Shown one piece after another: positions 18,101 through 27,800 of a DNA stretch of 64,000 nucleotides. The notes beneath the pieces are model-generated. The model made no database searches. It worked only from the letters and a program-made list of their open reading frames with translations, and was not told where the DNA came from. The stretch is from Butyrivibrio sp. VCD2006 (lineage in GTDB: Bacteria; Bacillota; Clostridia; Lachnospirales; Lachnospiraceae), in the NCBI RefSeq assembly GCF_000423925.1, contig NZ_AUIX01000025.1, positions 1 to 64,000 of the forward strand, given 5' to 3'. The translations under genes and the position numbers were made by a program. The number at the start of each line of letters is the position of its first letter. The stretch's first letter is position 1.

Positions 18101-18652
18101 AGGAATGCTAAGAAAGATCTTGAAAGTGTAGTTGAAAAACAGGTAGCATCTATTGCATCGTTGACAAGACAAGCATTAGAAGTAAGTAAAAATGCTACGT
18201 GGGCTGCAATAAAAGAAAAGTATGGTCCTGAATGGGAGGCAAAGAAGCATAAAGTATTAGATTATCAAGCTACAGCTTTCTTTGATGTGGTTACAAATGA
18301 AACAAGTGAAGATAATTACACTTGGGCTAATAGAATAGCGAACGCTGTAACTGGATTCGAGATTGAGTATTGGAATGATAATAAAGAATCAGAATTGTTA
18401 GACTGTCTGACAAAAATACGAGAACAAATTGAGGAAATAGCTGGAGATGCTGGCGTTTCTGAGAATGAGATTAGAGTTGTTCTTGAAGGAGACGGGGAAC
18501 CCAAAATTGCTCAATTTGGAAAAACTGAGCTATCTCAGAATAGTCAGGTTATGTTTAATAAAATGAAATCTACTATAGATCATTTCGGCGGGGCACTTTC
18601 ACCAGAAGAAAAGATGCAAGTGCTCACAAAACTATTAGCAGAAATCATGTGA
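15143..18652 (+). CDS. sspC: SspC-like large P-loop ATPase
   Basis: 1169 residues. Walker A GSYGTGKSHL lies at about residues 63-72 and Walker B GIVFIFDEFGRYLED at about 241-255. This is the layout of the large ATP-binding protein (SspC) encoded beside SspB and SspD, thought to supply ATPase activity for DNA modification; BREX BrxC-type ATPases have a similar fold. The rest is helical, with a C-terminal region rich in Glu and Lys. It is strikingly AT-rich compared with the ICE block. BREX was considered but no pglZ or pglX is present. Confidence 0.82.
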   Translation: MKYSKLVTRQKKYKYSANICFDMKNDERLAGFIPNQTTTEILAEYLYGIVENTDGVHSRILYGSYGTGKSHLLTVLALLLGHTNTDGEAFGKFIDAIKRYNPSLAEFISAYNAEEKPYLVVPVYSDFDSFDQCISYSLKKELTNQGYDIHFDNYFSEAQNLINTWESKEDSQRRLDEVCSDKNIDLNAIKRMLNEMDSRVEAVFSELFGGMSYGASFVSGFGNLIENINKANQAISDQRRGIVFIFDEFGRYLEDQGESLKVKTVQDLAELCDHGDYNNHVILVSHKQLSLYTDKMRKELSDEWKKVEGRFVSTSINPKYDQCLSLIPSIIPKTKEWNAFRKKYSEELNAVSEIAWRFKGFTLPDDTKEDPFIGGFPLNPITLFSLDKLSKKVAQNERTFFTYLASEEANSLFDQLERLDTNEFHFIGLDALFDYFEPNIMAYRSPEVAEPYKKYQMAKSKIGGLDNNSIEHKLLKAMAVISIIGDMDTLCSNDNTLTYVIDEKNDDILSAIDRLQANKVIRLMRQYGYYDFLDGSIYDFESMIEAQEGAVSIDAAVNALNEGFRDFVIYPHKHNQKYHTNRIFIPIFVKKEDLQKKSLKRILPNFYDGILAFVIDTDYDEKFYEELTNLPDRCICVINWESDEILSEVKRYIAVQYLVSKKDEYSANDPTAEAELLLYLEEQRTVVEGLISKWRNLSLEKTEVCIDRHISDIKTVMELSDAASQMMNAAFPNTFIVNNDLINKNNVSGAMRQAREKALNLIIDKEDFISACSKLSPEHSIIRAVLSKNGLCHEDDISEDMINPRAEKPVDVLLRKKIKKSIKAQVSVLDIYEQLKMPPYGLRDGFIPILFANELRKYENVSFYFHDVEKDYSAETLLEALAKPAEYNLYICDWDQTQKIFISNLEGLFVEHVNPSSRNRLRELYNAMNRHYTMISKSARTTEKYVSAMTKKYREIMSTSHSDYNAFFFECLFALGADYDEVFNSIRNAKKDLESVVEKQVASIASLTRQALEVSKNATWAAIKEKYGPEWEAKKHKVLDYQATAFFDVVTNETSEDNYTWANRIANAVTGFEIEYWNDNKESELLDCLTKIREQIEEIAGDAGVSENEIRVVLEGDGEPKIAQFGKTELSQNSQVMFNKMKSTIDHFGGALSPEEKMQVLTKLLAEIM

Positions 18653-18667
18653 GTTTGGAGAAAAGTT

Positions 18668-20266
18668 TTGATTTATTGGTGCAAAAAATGCAATGAGCCC
18701 GTGTTTAATGAAGAAATGCATCGGTGCTTTTGCAACGGAGAGCTTAAGAAAATTTCAGAAGGAACCATCTTTAATCCGGTTTTCCTGCAGGAAAGAAAAC
18801 TCTTGGGAAAGATTGTTGGTGAAGATTTTTCTGAAAAAAAAATGTGGTACATGGGAGCAAGCCGTTATTTTTACGATGGTGAAGCGCATCTTATTCCTTA
18901 TGTGAATTGGTATAAGGAAAAGAAACACTTAGAAGTTGCAAATGAATTGCATGACGCTGTTACTATAGAAAAGGATTATTCTGAGTATATGGGGATGGTT
19001 GAAGCAAATCTTATGTATATCCAGGGTATAGTCTATGAGGCTGAAAAGTATATTTGCGATACATACGCAAAATATAAGCCTTTGAACTATCAGCCAACAG
19101 TATCTTTTTCCGGAGGAAAAGATTCTACAGTTGTTGGTAGACTTGTGAGAGATGCATTACAAGATAATTCCGTAATACACTTTTTTGGAGATACTACGTT
19201 AGAGTTTCCAGAAACATACGATTACGTTGGGTGTGGCTTTAGAAAAGAAAACCCATCTGTGCCAATGATTCCAAGCGAGACCGAGAATGATTTCTTTAAA
19301 TTGTGTAAAGTTTTCGGACCGCCTAGTCAGCATGAAAGATGGTGTTGTACCATCTTTAAAACCAGTAACTTAAATAAAGAGTTAGAGAATCTTCCAGGGA
19401 ATAGTCTGTCTTTTATTGGAATTAGGCATAGTGAATCTGTAGCTAGAAGCAAATACGAAAGGACACAGGAACACTCAAAAATATCCAGTCAGATAAATGC
19501 AATGCCGATTATAGAGTGGACAGATTATGATGTGTGGCTTTATATACTCTACAAGAAGATCCAAGTGAATGCATGCTATCAGCTGGGATATAAGAGAGTA
19601 GGATGCTGGTGTTGCCCTAATAATTCCGACTGGTCCATGATGCTTACAGAAATATATCATCCTGACTTAATGAAAAAATGGAAGGATATGGTATACGAAT
19701 TTGCAGTAAAAACTGGGAAGACGAATCCGGATGAGTATTATGAGGAAGGAAAATGGAAGGTTCGTAGAGGCGCAAGCGGTCTAGATGTGAAGAACGTTTC
19801 TATTGTTGATACTGCTTGTAATCTATCTGATCGTGCTAGGAATATTATTAGTAATAAAAAAATACAAAAAGATTTTATTGAGTTACTCAAGCCTCTTGGA
19901 GATATAAAAACTATTGAAAAGACAGACGCTTCTTATATGTCTTTCTATGATCATGATAAATCCGGAGAATATAGAAAATGTTTTGAACTCATTATTTCTT
20001 TTGGAACAAATGTAATAAAGGTATTACCGGAAGAACGAATAGATATAACAAATCTTGTAAACAGAATAAAGTGCCAATTAAGGAAGTATCAGTTTTGTAT
20101 TAGATGTTCGGCTTGTGATTCGGTTTGCCCGCATGGAGCAATTGATACGATTCACGGAGTATACAAGATTGATGAGACCAAGTGTGTTCACTGCAAGAAA
20201 TGTATAGCTAAGTTCTATAACGGATGTATTATCTGTGACAAAGTAGCGGGAAAGAAGGGGCAATAA
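18668..20266 (+). CDS. sspD: SspD-like PAPS-reductase-family protein with fused ferredoxin domain
   Basis: 532 residues, TTG start with GGAG 8 bases upstream. Domains in order: N-terminal zinc-ribbon-like Cys cluster (C5xxC8...CFC), the PP-loop ATP-pyrophosphatase motif SFSGGKDSTVVGRL (about 146-159), a Cys-rich middle (ERWCCTIFKTSN; GYKRVGCWCCPN), and a C-terminal ferredoxin-like domain (CIRCSACDSVCPHGAID...CVHCKKC) from about 477. DndC/SspD proteins activate DNA for sulfur insertion and use Fe-S chemistry. The fused ferredoxin is like that of archaeal and clostridial PAPS-reductase-family proteins. Adjacent sspA and sspB support the Ssp assignment over assimilatory sulfate reduction. Confidence 0.83.
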   Translation: MIYWCKKCNEPVFNEEMHRCFCNGELKKISEGTIFNPVFLQERKLLGKIVGEDFSEKKMWYMGASRYFYDGEAHLIPYVNWYKEKKHLEVANELHDAVTIEKDYSEYMGMVEANLMYIQGIVYEAEKYICDTYAKYKPLNYQPTVSFSGGKDSTVVGRLVRDALQDNSVIHFFGDTTLEFPETYDYVGCGFRKENPSVPMIPSETENDFFKLCKVFGPPSQHERWCCTIFKTSNLNKELENLPGNSLSFIGIRHSESVARSKYERTQEHSKISSQINAMPIIEWTDYDVWLYILYKKIQVNACYQLGYKRVGCWCCPNNSDWSMMLTEIYHPDLMKKWKDMVYEFAVKTGKTNPDEYYEEGKWKVRRGASGLDVKNVSIVDTACNLSDRARNIISNKKIQKDFIELLKPLGDIKTIEKTDASYMSFYDHDKSGEYRKCFELIISFGTNVIKVLPEERIDITNLVNRIKCQLRKYQFCIRCSACDSVCPHGAIDTIHGVYKIDETKCVHCKKCIAKFYNGCIICDKVAGKKGQ

Positions 20267-21394
20267 TTGATTTATTTCGATAACGCAGCCACAACACGAG
20301 AAAAACCTAAAGAAGTATTAGATGCATTTGTATACTATGTTACGCAAATAGGTGTAAGCCCTGGGCGTGGTAGCTATAGCCTTGGCATTGAAGCTTCCAG
20401 GATGCTTTATAAATCAAGGGTTACTGTGGCTGAATATTTTGGCATAAATGAACCTAATGTTATTTTTACAAAGAACTCTACGGAAGCAATCAATCTGTTT
20501 TTTAGAGGCTTTTTAAATAAAGGCGACCATGTTGTCATATCGCCATATGAGCATAATGCAGTGCTGAGACCACTTGAGATGATGCGTAAAGAAGGATTGA
20601 TAGATTATAGCGTCATTGAAAGGGATGATCTTTCTGAGTCTAATGAATTCATTCTTGATAAGTACACTAGGGAAAATACTAAGGTTATAGCATTGACATT
20701 AGCAAGTAATCTTACAGGGAGGATTATTTTCAGATCGAGCTTATTTAATGCTGCAAGGCAGAGAGGTATAAAGACATTTGTGGATGCTTCTCAAGGAGCA
20801 GGAAAGATAAAGCTGAATATGTTTGCTGATGGTATTGATTATCTAGCGTTTACAGGACATAAAGATTTAAAAGCTTTGCCTGGGGTTGGGGGGTTATGTA
20901 GTAGAGAAACGTTGGACTTTAACCCACTTATTCAGGGTGGTACGGGCGTTCATGGACATGAAAAAACAAATCCTCACATTTTTCCAGAAGGGTATGAGTC
21001 AGGAACATTGAACATGCCAGCAATATGGGCTCTTAAAACAGCAATTGAGATAGTTAGTAAAGATTTTCAGGAACGCAGTGTAAGGACAAAAGCACTTACG
21101 GAAGAATTAATGTCACAGTTGTTATCACTTGAAAATGTGACTGTTTATGATAAGGATTTTGAACGAGTAGATACAATAGGCTTTAATATTGACGGCTATT
21201 CTTCAAATGAAATGGTGGGGATCCTTGATAAGAACAATATATGTACACGCGGAGGAATTCATTGTGCCATTCTTGCTCATGAGGCATTGGGGACTGTAGA
21301 TAAAGGTGTTGTTAGAGTTAGTTTAAGTGAAAAGAATACTGAAGAAGAAATACAAGAGTTGATTGGAGTTATTAAGAGCTTAGGGGAGAAGTAA
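20267..21394 (+). CDS. sspA: Cysteine desulfurase (SspA/DndA role)
   Basis: 375 residues; TTG start directly after the sspD stop, giving the canonical MIYFDNAATT N-terminus. The PLP lysine is K199 in FTGHKDLKALPG and the catalytic cysteine is C333 in RGGIHCAILAHEALG, the SufS/CsdA-type loop. It mobilises sulfur from cysteine as persulfide. In this operon it is expected to feed sulfur to SspD, possibly through the DUF3343 protein that begins at its stop codon. Confidence 0.9.
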   Translation: MIYFDNAATTREKPKEVLDAFVYYVTQIGVSPGRGSYSLGIEASRMLYKSRVTVAEYFGINEPNVIFTKNSTEAINLFFRGFLNKGDHVVISPYEHNAVLRPLEMMRKEGLIDYSVIERDDLSESNEFILDKYTRENTKVIALTLASNLTGRIIFRSSLFNAARQRGIKTFVDASQGAGKIKLNMFADGIDYLAFTGHKDLKALPGVGGLCSRETLDFNPLIQGGTGVHGHEKTNPHIFPEGYESGTLNMPAIWALKTAIEIVSKDFQERSVRTKALTEELMSQLLSLENVTVYDKDFERVDTIGFNIDGYSSNEMVGILDKNNICTRGGIHCAILAHEALGTVDKGVVRVSLSEKNTEEEIQELIGVIKSLGEK

Positions 21395-21585
21395 TGTATA
21401 TAGTTTTTTTTAGTACAAGCAATGTTTTTAAGGCAGAAGAATTACTGAACAGAGCTAATGTAGCCTGTGATGTTGTTCCGACCCCGGCAACGGATAGAGC
21501 ATATTGCGGAGTGTGTTTACAAGTTGAAAAAGACTGTGATTTGAGTACAATTTCTAGCATTGAATTTGAAAGAATTGAGGAATAA
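21394..21585 (+). CDS. DUF3343 small putative sulfur/selenium carrier-like protein
   Basis: 63 residues starting at ATG 21394, overlapping the desulfurase stop (TAATG). It resembles DUF3343, a family of small proteins annotated as Se/S-carrier-like, with a ferredoxin-like or TusA-like beta-alpha-beta pattern (YIVFFSTSNVFKAEELLNRANV) and a conserved-looking YCGVC motif (C38, C41). Being translationally coupled to sspA suggests persulfide relay between SspA and SspD. That role is inference; a purely structural adaptor is the alternative. Confidence 0.7.
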   Translation: MYIVFFSTSNVFKAEELLNRANVACDVVPTPATDRAYCGVCLQVEKDCDLSTISSIEFERIEE

Positions 21586-21587
21586 TT

Positions 21588-23360
21588 ATGTGTGATTTCA
21601 TAAACACAATGGAAAAACTAAAAAGCTCTTCAAGTAGTTCTGTAGCGAATGAGATATTTACTGATTTTAATGAGTATATGCACACGGCATCAAAGATGGA
21701 TGATAGATTGACGCATGTGATTCAAAAAGCAGCGCAATATCAGAAGTCATTAGTATTGGTGTGCGGGAATTCTGGTGATGGAAAATCTCATCTAATAGCC
21801 AGTTTAAAGGGAAGTGGCGTAATAGATGATGGATTTAGTGTATACATTGATGCAACTTCTGCTGATAAAAAAGGTATGAAGGCAAATGATAAACTAAGAG
21901 AAAAACTTATGCCTTTATCAGATAGTGAAATGCATGATGGAAAGACGTTTAGATTGATTGTGGCAATCAACTTGGGAATACTAAATGATTTTTTGAAGAA
22001 TTATGAAAATGAGTTCTCTGTTCTTAAGAAATATGTGGATGAGCAAGGATTGTTTGAGAACATACCTGCGTGGAAATATGAAAAGATGCACAAGGAAAAG
22101 GTGACTCATGAAGATTGTTATATTGGACATGTGGATTTTACATCTTTTCATAGATATGAAATTACGCCAAGAGGATTAAACCTTGATTTTATTCGAGGTT
22201 TGCTAGATAGAATTATCACGAATGATCCTAGGAATGTAATGCGTTTATCGTTTGATAATGGTTGTGAAAATTGCCATAAGCGTAGTAATTGTCCAGTGTA
22301 CTGGAATTATAAAAGAATAGTCCAAGACGAAGAATATAGAGAATATATTGTGGATGTATTAGCTGAGGCAATAATAAAGCATAATGTTGCTCCTTCAGTT
22401 AGGGAAATTAACAACTTCTTTTATGAGATTATAATAGGAAATACTTTTGATGAAGCACTAATAAATGCAAATTCCACAGGAAGATTGGTGCATTTTATAA
22501 ATAATCTTTCATTGAATTTACTTTATGAAAGCAAGGATGGTCTGTTAAAGCTTGTAGCGGAGCAAGATGTATTGAATAGTAAAGACAGGAAATACGATAA
22601 AGAATTAGTTGCGTTGAATCTCAAGCCATCTTTTGAAAAATGGTTAAAAGAAGAAGCACACAAGTGCAATAATGAGCTTCTTCAAGTAGATGCTGATTTG
22701 GTTTTTTGTCAGGCAAATTATGCTAGAGAATACAAAAGCTTAGAAGCAGAGATTAAACGAAGTATTTTTAAGTACTATATTCGTTATATGGATTCGCAGA
22801 ACAGGGAATACGATCAAAAGTACATACAGTTTTTGCAATATCTATATGCGTATAACACAGGAAATGAGCAGAAATGTAAGAATCTGATAAATTTAATAAA
22901 GGAATGTGTTTACACATGGAATGGACGGCTTGGAGACCAATCAGGTAGTACTATTAAAAATGCAATAATATATGGCAAAGGAACGGATAGATATTATTTG
23001 TACAAGGTTGTAGATATCGCGTTTCAAGTTGATAAATCTATTGAGAAAATAGATGAGACAGGTGAATTCCCTAATTTTGCTTCATCATTAAAATTCAGCT
23101 TTGCATTAAAGGATAAACCATCGATACGTATATCCATAGATGTAGATTACGAGCTGTATGATTTATTGAGAGAAATGAATGAGGGATATATTCCTACAGA
23201 TAATGATAGGAAACAGAATGTGAATTTTGATTCTTTTGTTAGAACGCTATTAGCAGAATCAGAGAGTGACATATACATATATTCTAGATATGAAGAGGGA
23301 AAAACATACAGGATAACAAAAGATGAGTTCGGATCATATGCTTTTGAGAATGAGGGATAA
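21588..23360 (+). CDS. sspF: DptF/SspF-type phosphorothioation-dependent restriction ATPase
   Basis: 590 residues. Walker A VCGNSGDGKSHLI at about residues 57-69 matches the DptF family, followed by the family-typical IDATSADKKGMKANDKL segment. A Cys cluster CENCHKRSNCPVYW near 225-238 may bind metal. In Dpt/SspFGH systems this protein works with G and H to damage DNA that lacks phosphorothioate. It is two bases after the carrier gene and part of one transcript with the modification genes. The symbol follows the SspABCD pairing; dptF is equally defensible. Confidence 0.78.
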   Translation: MCDFINTMEKLKSSSSSSVANEIFTDFNEYMHTASKMDDRLTHVIQKAAQYQKSLVLVCGNSGDGKSHLIASLKGSGVIDDGFSVYIDATSADKKGMKANDKLREKLMPLSDSEMHDGKTFRLIVAINLGILNDFLKNYENEFSVLKKYVDEQGLFENIPAWKYEKMHKEKVTHEDCYIGHVDFTSFHRYEITPRGLNLDFIRGLLDRIITNDPRNVMRLSFDNGCENCHKRSNCPVYWNYKRIVQDEEYREYIVDVLAEAIIKHNVAPSVREINNFFYEIIIGNTFDEALINANSTGRLVHFINNLSLNLLYESKDGLLKLVAEQDVLNSKDRKYDKELVALNLKPSFEKWLKEEAHKCNNELLQVDADLVFCQANYAREYKSLEAEIKRSIFKYYIRYMDSQNREYDQKYIQFLQYLYAYNTGNEQKCKNLINLIKECVYTWNGRLGDQSGSTIKNAIIYGKGTDRYYLYKVVDIAFQVDKSIEKIDETGEFPNFASSLKFSFALKDKPSIRISIDVDYELYDLLREMNEGYIPTDNDRKQNVNFDSFVRTLLAESESDIYIYSRYEEGKTYRITKDEFGSYAFENEG

Positions 23361-23361
23361 T

Positions 23362-24831
23362 ATGGGCAGTTTTGTATTTGATAAGGATATTTTCCAAAAG
23401 AAGTTTATTATGGGCTCAAATTTTAAAAACAGAGCCAAGAGTACCGCTCCTAATTGTGACAGCGTATGCCCTAATAATAGTGATAATGGAAATGCATTTA
23501 AGGGATATTTAAGTCAAGAACTACTATCTGATACAGTTCATTATCTTAAAGGAGAAGTGGTAACTGATAAAAAGATTGATAATCTTGAGGATAGGCTTGA
23601 AGCTGAAATAGAGAAACAAGTAACGTTTGAAAACGAAGAATTGCAAGGTGTTTTTAGAGATGTAATCACTTCATTCTATTTTGAAAAAAATGAAACTAAT
23701 GATAGAGAAAGCGTTTCATTACTAAGATATCAACCAGCAAGTAAAGCAAAAGATTTTGGAAAATTTATTGCGGACGTTTTTCTTGAAGAAGAGACAAAAG
23801 CAAAATTTCTGGATGTATTTGACAATGACAAGAATCCTTTGGATGAAATTGTAAGCAAGTCTTATATGAGTCTACAAATATTAAAATCTTTAAAAAACGA
23901 TAAAGAGTATGCACGTATTTTTTCTGAGGATTTGGATGGATTGTTTACGATCATGAATAAAGACTTCCAAGCTGCATTAGATGGTAGAAATGATATTGTC
24001 GGAGATATGGAATTTTTGCTGACATATTATTTGTTAATCTATTTATCACAGATTGCATTAAGGCTAGATAATGACCTAGATGGAAGAGAAAAGGATGAAT
24101 GTATAGTATTTTTTAAGTCGGCTAAAGAACCTGTTTCTGAGGATCGAGATTGTGTTATTCAGGGTTGGAAAAAGGTCGAAAGAAAGACAAGCAAGATTTT
24201 CAAACATTTAATAGTATTGAATATGCTTAATTGCCATGACAATAAAATTCCGTATTTGACATATTCAGGTATTTACAAGGAATATGAGGATAATGTTGAC
24301 GAAAGATCTGATATGAATGCTGCAGTAGATTACATTATTGATCAGTATACAAAAGTATATATCCATGATACAGATACCCCAGGCATTTGCGTGGATTTTT
24401 CGAATATAGATATGCCTGAAAATGATATGTCAATTGATTCATTCAAGAAAAAAGTCCAGTACATTTTCAATTGTGTTTCATATCAGCTGGATAGTAAAAA
24501 TTATAGACAGAATGTAGTTTCATACGTTGCGAGCAATTATAACCATATTTTAAAGATGAGATTTGTGAAGAGCTGGGGACAGCTTGGTCATATGTTAATC
24601 ATTAATAACGAAGACTTAATACGTATGATACAAATATGTCAGCGCAGTTCTGACCGCATGGATGAAGAACGTGGAATTCAAATTAGTGATTTGTTTGCAG
24701 AGTTTGCCAGTAGAAGGCTCTACTTAGATGGGAAAACAAAGCAATATATTATTGATTATCTTGTCAATATCAATTTGATTGATAGTAAATGTGATAGTGA
24801 GGAGGCGCAATATGTCAAACGAATCCAGTAA
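23362..24831 (+). CDS. sspG: DptG/SspG-type restriction protein
   Basis: 489 residues from ATG 23362, chosen because GAGGG lies 5 bases upstream and just after the sspF stop. The N-terminus (SFVFDKDIFQKKFIMGSNFKNRAKSTAPNCDS) and all-helical remainder fit the DptG partner protein; no catalytic motif is visible. Assignment depends mainly on its position between F and H, which is invariant in dptFGH/sspFGH operons. It overlaps the H gene by 20 bases. Confidence 0.7.
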   Translation: MGSFVFDKDIFQKKFIMGSNFKNRAKSTAPNCDSVCPNNSDNGNAFKGYLSQELLSDTVHYLKGEVVTDKKIDNLEDRLEAEIEKQVTFENEELQGVFRDVITSFYFEKNETNDRESVSLLRYQPASKAKDFGKFIADVFLEEETKAKFLDVFDNDKNPLDEIVSKSYMSLQILKSLKNDKEYARIFSEDLDGLFTIMNKDFQAALDGRNDIVGDMEFLLTYYLLIYLSQIALRLDNDLDGREKDECIVFFKSAKEPVSEDRDCVIQGWKKVERKTSKIFKHLIVLNMLNCHDNKIPYLTYSGIYKEYEDNVDERSDMNAAVDYIIDQYTKVYIHDTDTPGICVDFSNIDMPENDMSIDSFKKKVQYIFNCVSYQLDSKNYRQNVVSYVASNYNHILKMRFVKSWGQLGHMLIINNEDLIRMIQICQRSSDRMDEERGIQISDLFAEFASRRLYLDGKTKQYIIDYLVNINLIDSKCDSEEAQYVKRIQ

Positions 24832-27800
24832 TATGGAACAGTTGCAAAAATATATTGCCAGGAACATAATAAGTTATTTTTCAAATGCTTCAGAAGCGAT
24901 AACAAGTCGATATGTATTATACTTTGACAGCCTTGAAAACATAGTTTCTTTTGGAAATGAAATCAAGAAGATGCTATTAGATCATAATGCTAAAGATGAT
25001 TTGATGGCAAGACTAGGTGGAGATGCAAGCTTCGAAATATCACTTGAAACCCCGTTTGCATTCAGAAATGACGAAGGCGGTCTTGAGTATGAAGCTACTC
25101 AGATTAGAGTCAAAAATAGTGCAATAGAAAGAAGAATTGTATTTGTTCCTGATTGTGATGAGAATGAAGTGCTTCTTGGAGATGCATTTAAAAATGGTAT
25201 ACGAAATAAATTTGTAGATGAGAAACAAGATGGAGTACTTTTCTACCTATCAGTGCAAAATATAGCCAGTGTTTCAAAAACTACAGAGAATTTTCAGAGA
25301 CAAGGAATGCCCTTGTCTATTCCAAATGTTTATGAGAATTTGAAGTCGCAAATTGCTATTATTCCAGGCGAGAATCAACAAAAAGTAGTTTTATATGCTC
25401 TTAATAAGATTAAGGCAAATAAACCGCAAAGTGATACATCTTTATTGGAGTTTGCACCAATAATAAGAATAATTGAATCTAAAAGTCTTTCACAAGATGA
25501 TTTCCATGATTTGCATATGTTTAAAATGACGTTAGCAGATTTAGGAAAGAAGGATTGCTTATTAGCTGAGAACTATAAATTATACCGGGATGTCTCTCTT
25601 GCTCTTTCAGATCAAGAGCTTGATAACACTTTATCTTCTTATGAGCCCAAAATTATTCAGGAGATAAAGAAAGCTTACGATGATGATGAGAATGAATGGG
25701 ATAATGATATAAGCTTTGAACATATACAGAAATATAAGAAAGTAAATCAGAAGAAGTTTAAACTGGAAAGCCCAATAATGATACAGGATGCTGATGGAAA
25801 TGAGCTAGAACATGATTATTACTTGGACTTTGTAAAAAGTAACACTGCTTCATTTGTGATAATGACTAAAAGCTTTACTAGAAAAAAGAAATTTGGAATT
25901 GTTGTTAGATTTACTCAAAAAGCAAATGTTAAGTCAGAGGACTTTGTTGTTGAGCAGTTAAATGTTAGGGGGAATGCTCATAAGATAATAATTGAAGGAG
26001 ATCAATATTACAAGAATGGTACAGTTATATTTGAAGGTGGTAAAGAGGGTAAATTTACAGTAATAGTTGCAGTTATAGATGTGGCGCAAGATTTTTTTGC
26101 TGATACCTGTGTTGGATTTACCAAAAAGAGTTCAAAGTACATGTACCAGCTTACTGCACATGATTATGTTGTGAGTCTAGGAAATGGGCAGGAAGATGTA
26201 AATATAGAAGTAGAGTTTCGTCCTGATTTAGCGCCTATCCCGGTCAATAGTGAGAAGAAGACGGACATTAAATTTTGTTTTTCAGAAGGAGAAGTAGCTA
26301 AAGAACACGCTGTAAAACTTAATTTGGATGACAATTCTGCTCTATTAGATGCATCAATTAGATTTGAAGAAACAAAACTTAGGGTCATGGAACTATTCAA
26401 GCTTTTCAATCAATGTATGTTGAATAGTGATTCTTTTTATGTTAAGGAAGGACTCTTATATAACAAGCATAAGCACAGTGAAAAGTATACAACAGAAGAG
26501 TTTGATGTAGCAGGAAAAAAATATGGCGTATCAGACCTTCTTGAGTTGGAAAGAGAGATAGTACAAAACGGATATAAATGTATTGAAACAGCAGGATTAA
26601 AGGTTTCAAAAGAGATTGAATGTAATGTTCCGGAAGATGTCTCGACTTGTTATAAAAATATATGTAATTATTATAAAAGGATTGGAACTACACCATCGAT
26701 TAGTACTGTGAATAACGATCTCTTAAAGCTTTATTCAGAGTATATTGGTGCTGTTTTGAAGTATGTTAATTATTCAAGTGATGTATTTAAAGATAAGCAG
26801 AACTTACCATCGGAGGTGTTTAAGCTTTTTTCTTTAGGCTTAGTAAAAGATACGGATGGTCTTATTTGGTTAAGTGCATTAAGTCCATTGAGTATTGCAT
26901 ATCAGATGGAGTTACGAAATGGCAAGAATAGTTGGGTGGATTTAGATTCTTATTTATATGAGAGTCTAGGTTTTGGCAATATGCTGCCATTTATTACAGA
27001 TAGCGAAGATACCGTTTTTCAGGCTATTAAAGGCAACTACCCTATTCAATGGGCTTGTTATTGCGATGCATCGCAATCGATAAAAGGAGATGCTAATACT
27101 TATTATCAGAAGATAGAAGATTACTTGCTAAAATTCGAGTATTTGTTTGATGGAATAGCCAATAAAGCCTTTATTATAAATATCATAGGAATCCAGCATA
27201 CATCTGAAATAATTAAGGCTATTCTTAAATTATTTGTATCCAAAAAAATAGACTCAAATAACTTCTACCTTGATATTAATTATTATTTCAAGCAGACAGG
27301 GAAGAATGATTTCGAGAATATGACGGAATACAACTATATTTATACTATTGCACAGCAGTATTATGGCACGAAGAATGCAGAAACTGTTGAAGAATTTTGC
27401 GACTGGTACATTGATCATGTTAGGTATTATGCAAAATATGATTCAGGAAAGTATAAATATGCGCATATTTCATTTTGCGCATTTCAGAATGAGAAAAATT
27501 CCTCGCTTAGCAATACAATTTCAGCTTCTAAATCGGGAATTATGCTAAAAGGAGTGATTTCTGACATACCGTCATCTCTAGATAAAGAGAGTGGAATATA
27601 TAAATATGGTTTTGGAGCACAATATATAAATGGGTTAGCTGATTCTTCTCAATTAATGCAATTGGCATATTCATATAATGAGTTGGCTAAATGTAAAGAA
27701 GGAAGTCCGGCTAGTAGAGATACAAGTATTGCGCAAGGGGTTCAAAATACTAAATCGGATAGGTTAGACGCGATATATAAAGCATCAAATTGGGTTGTAT

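Noticed and set aside
14257..18652. BREX system (BrxC-like ATPase)
   Set aside because: No PglZ, PglX, BrxA, BrxB or BrxL-like gene is present; DUF4007, PAPS-reductase-like and desulfurase neighbours fit Ssp instead.
18668..20266. Assimilatory sulfate reduction (CysH) assignment
   Set aside because: No ATP sulfurylase or sulfite reductase genes nearby; the operon context is phosphorothioation and restriction.
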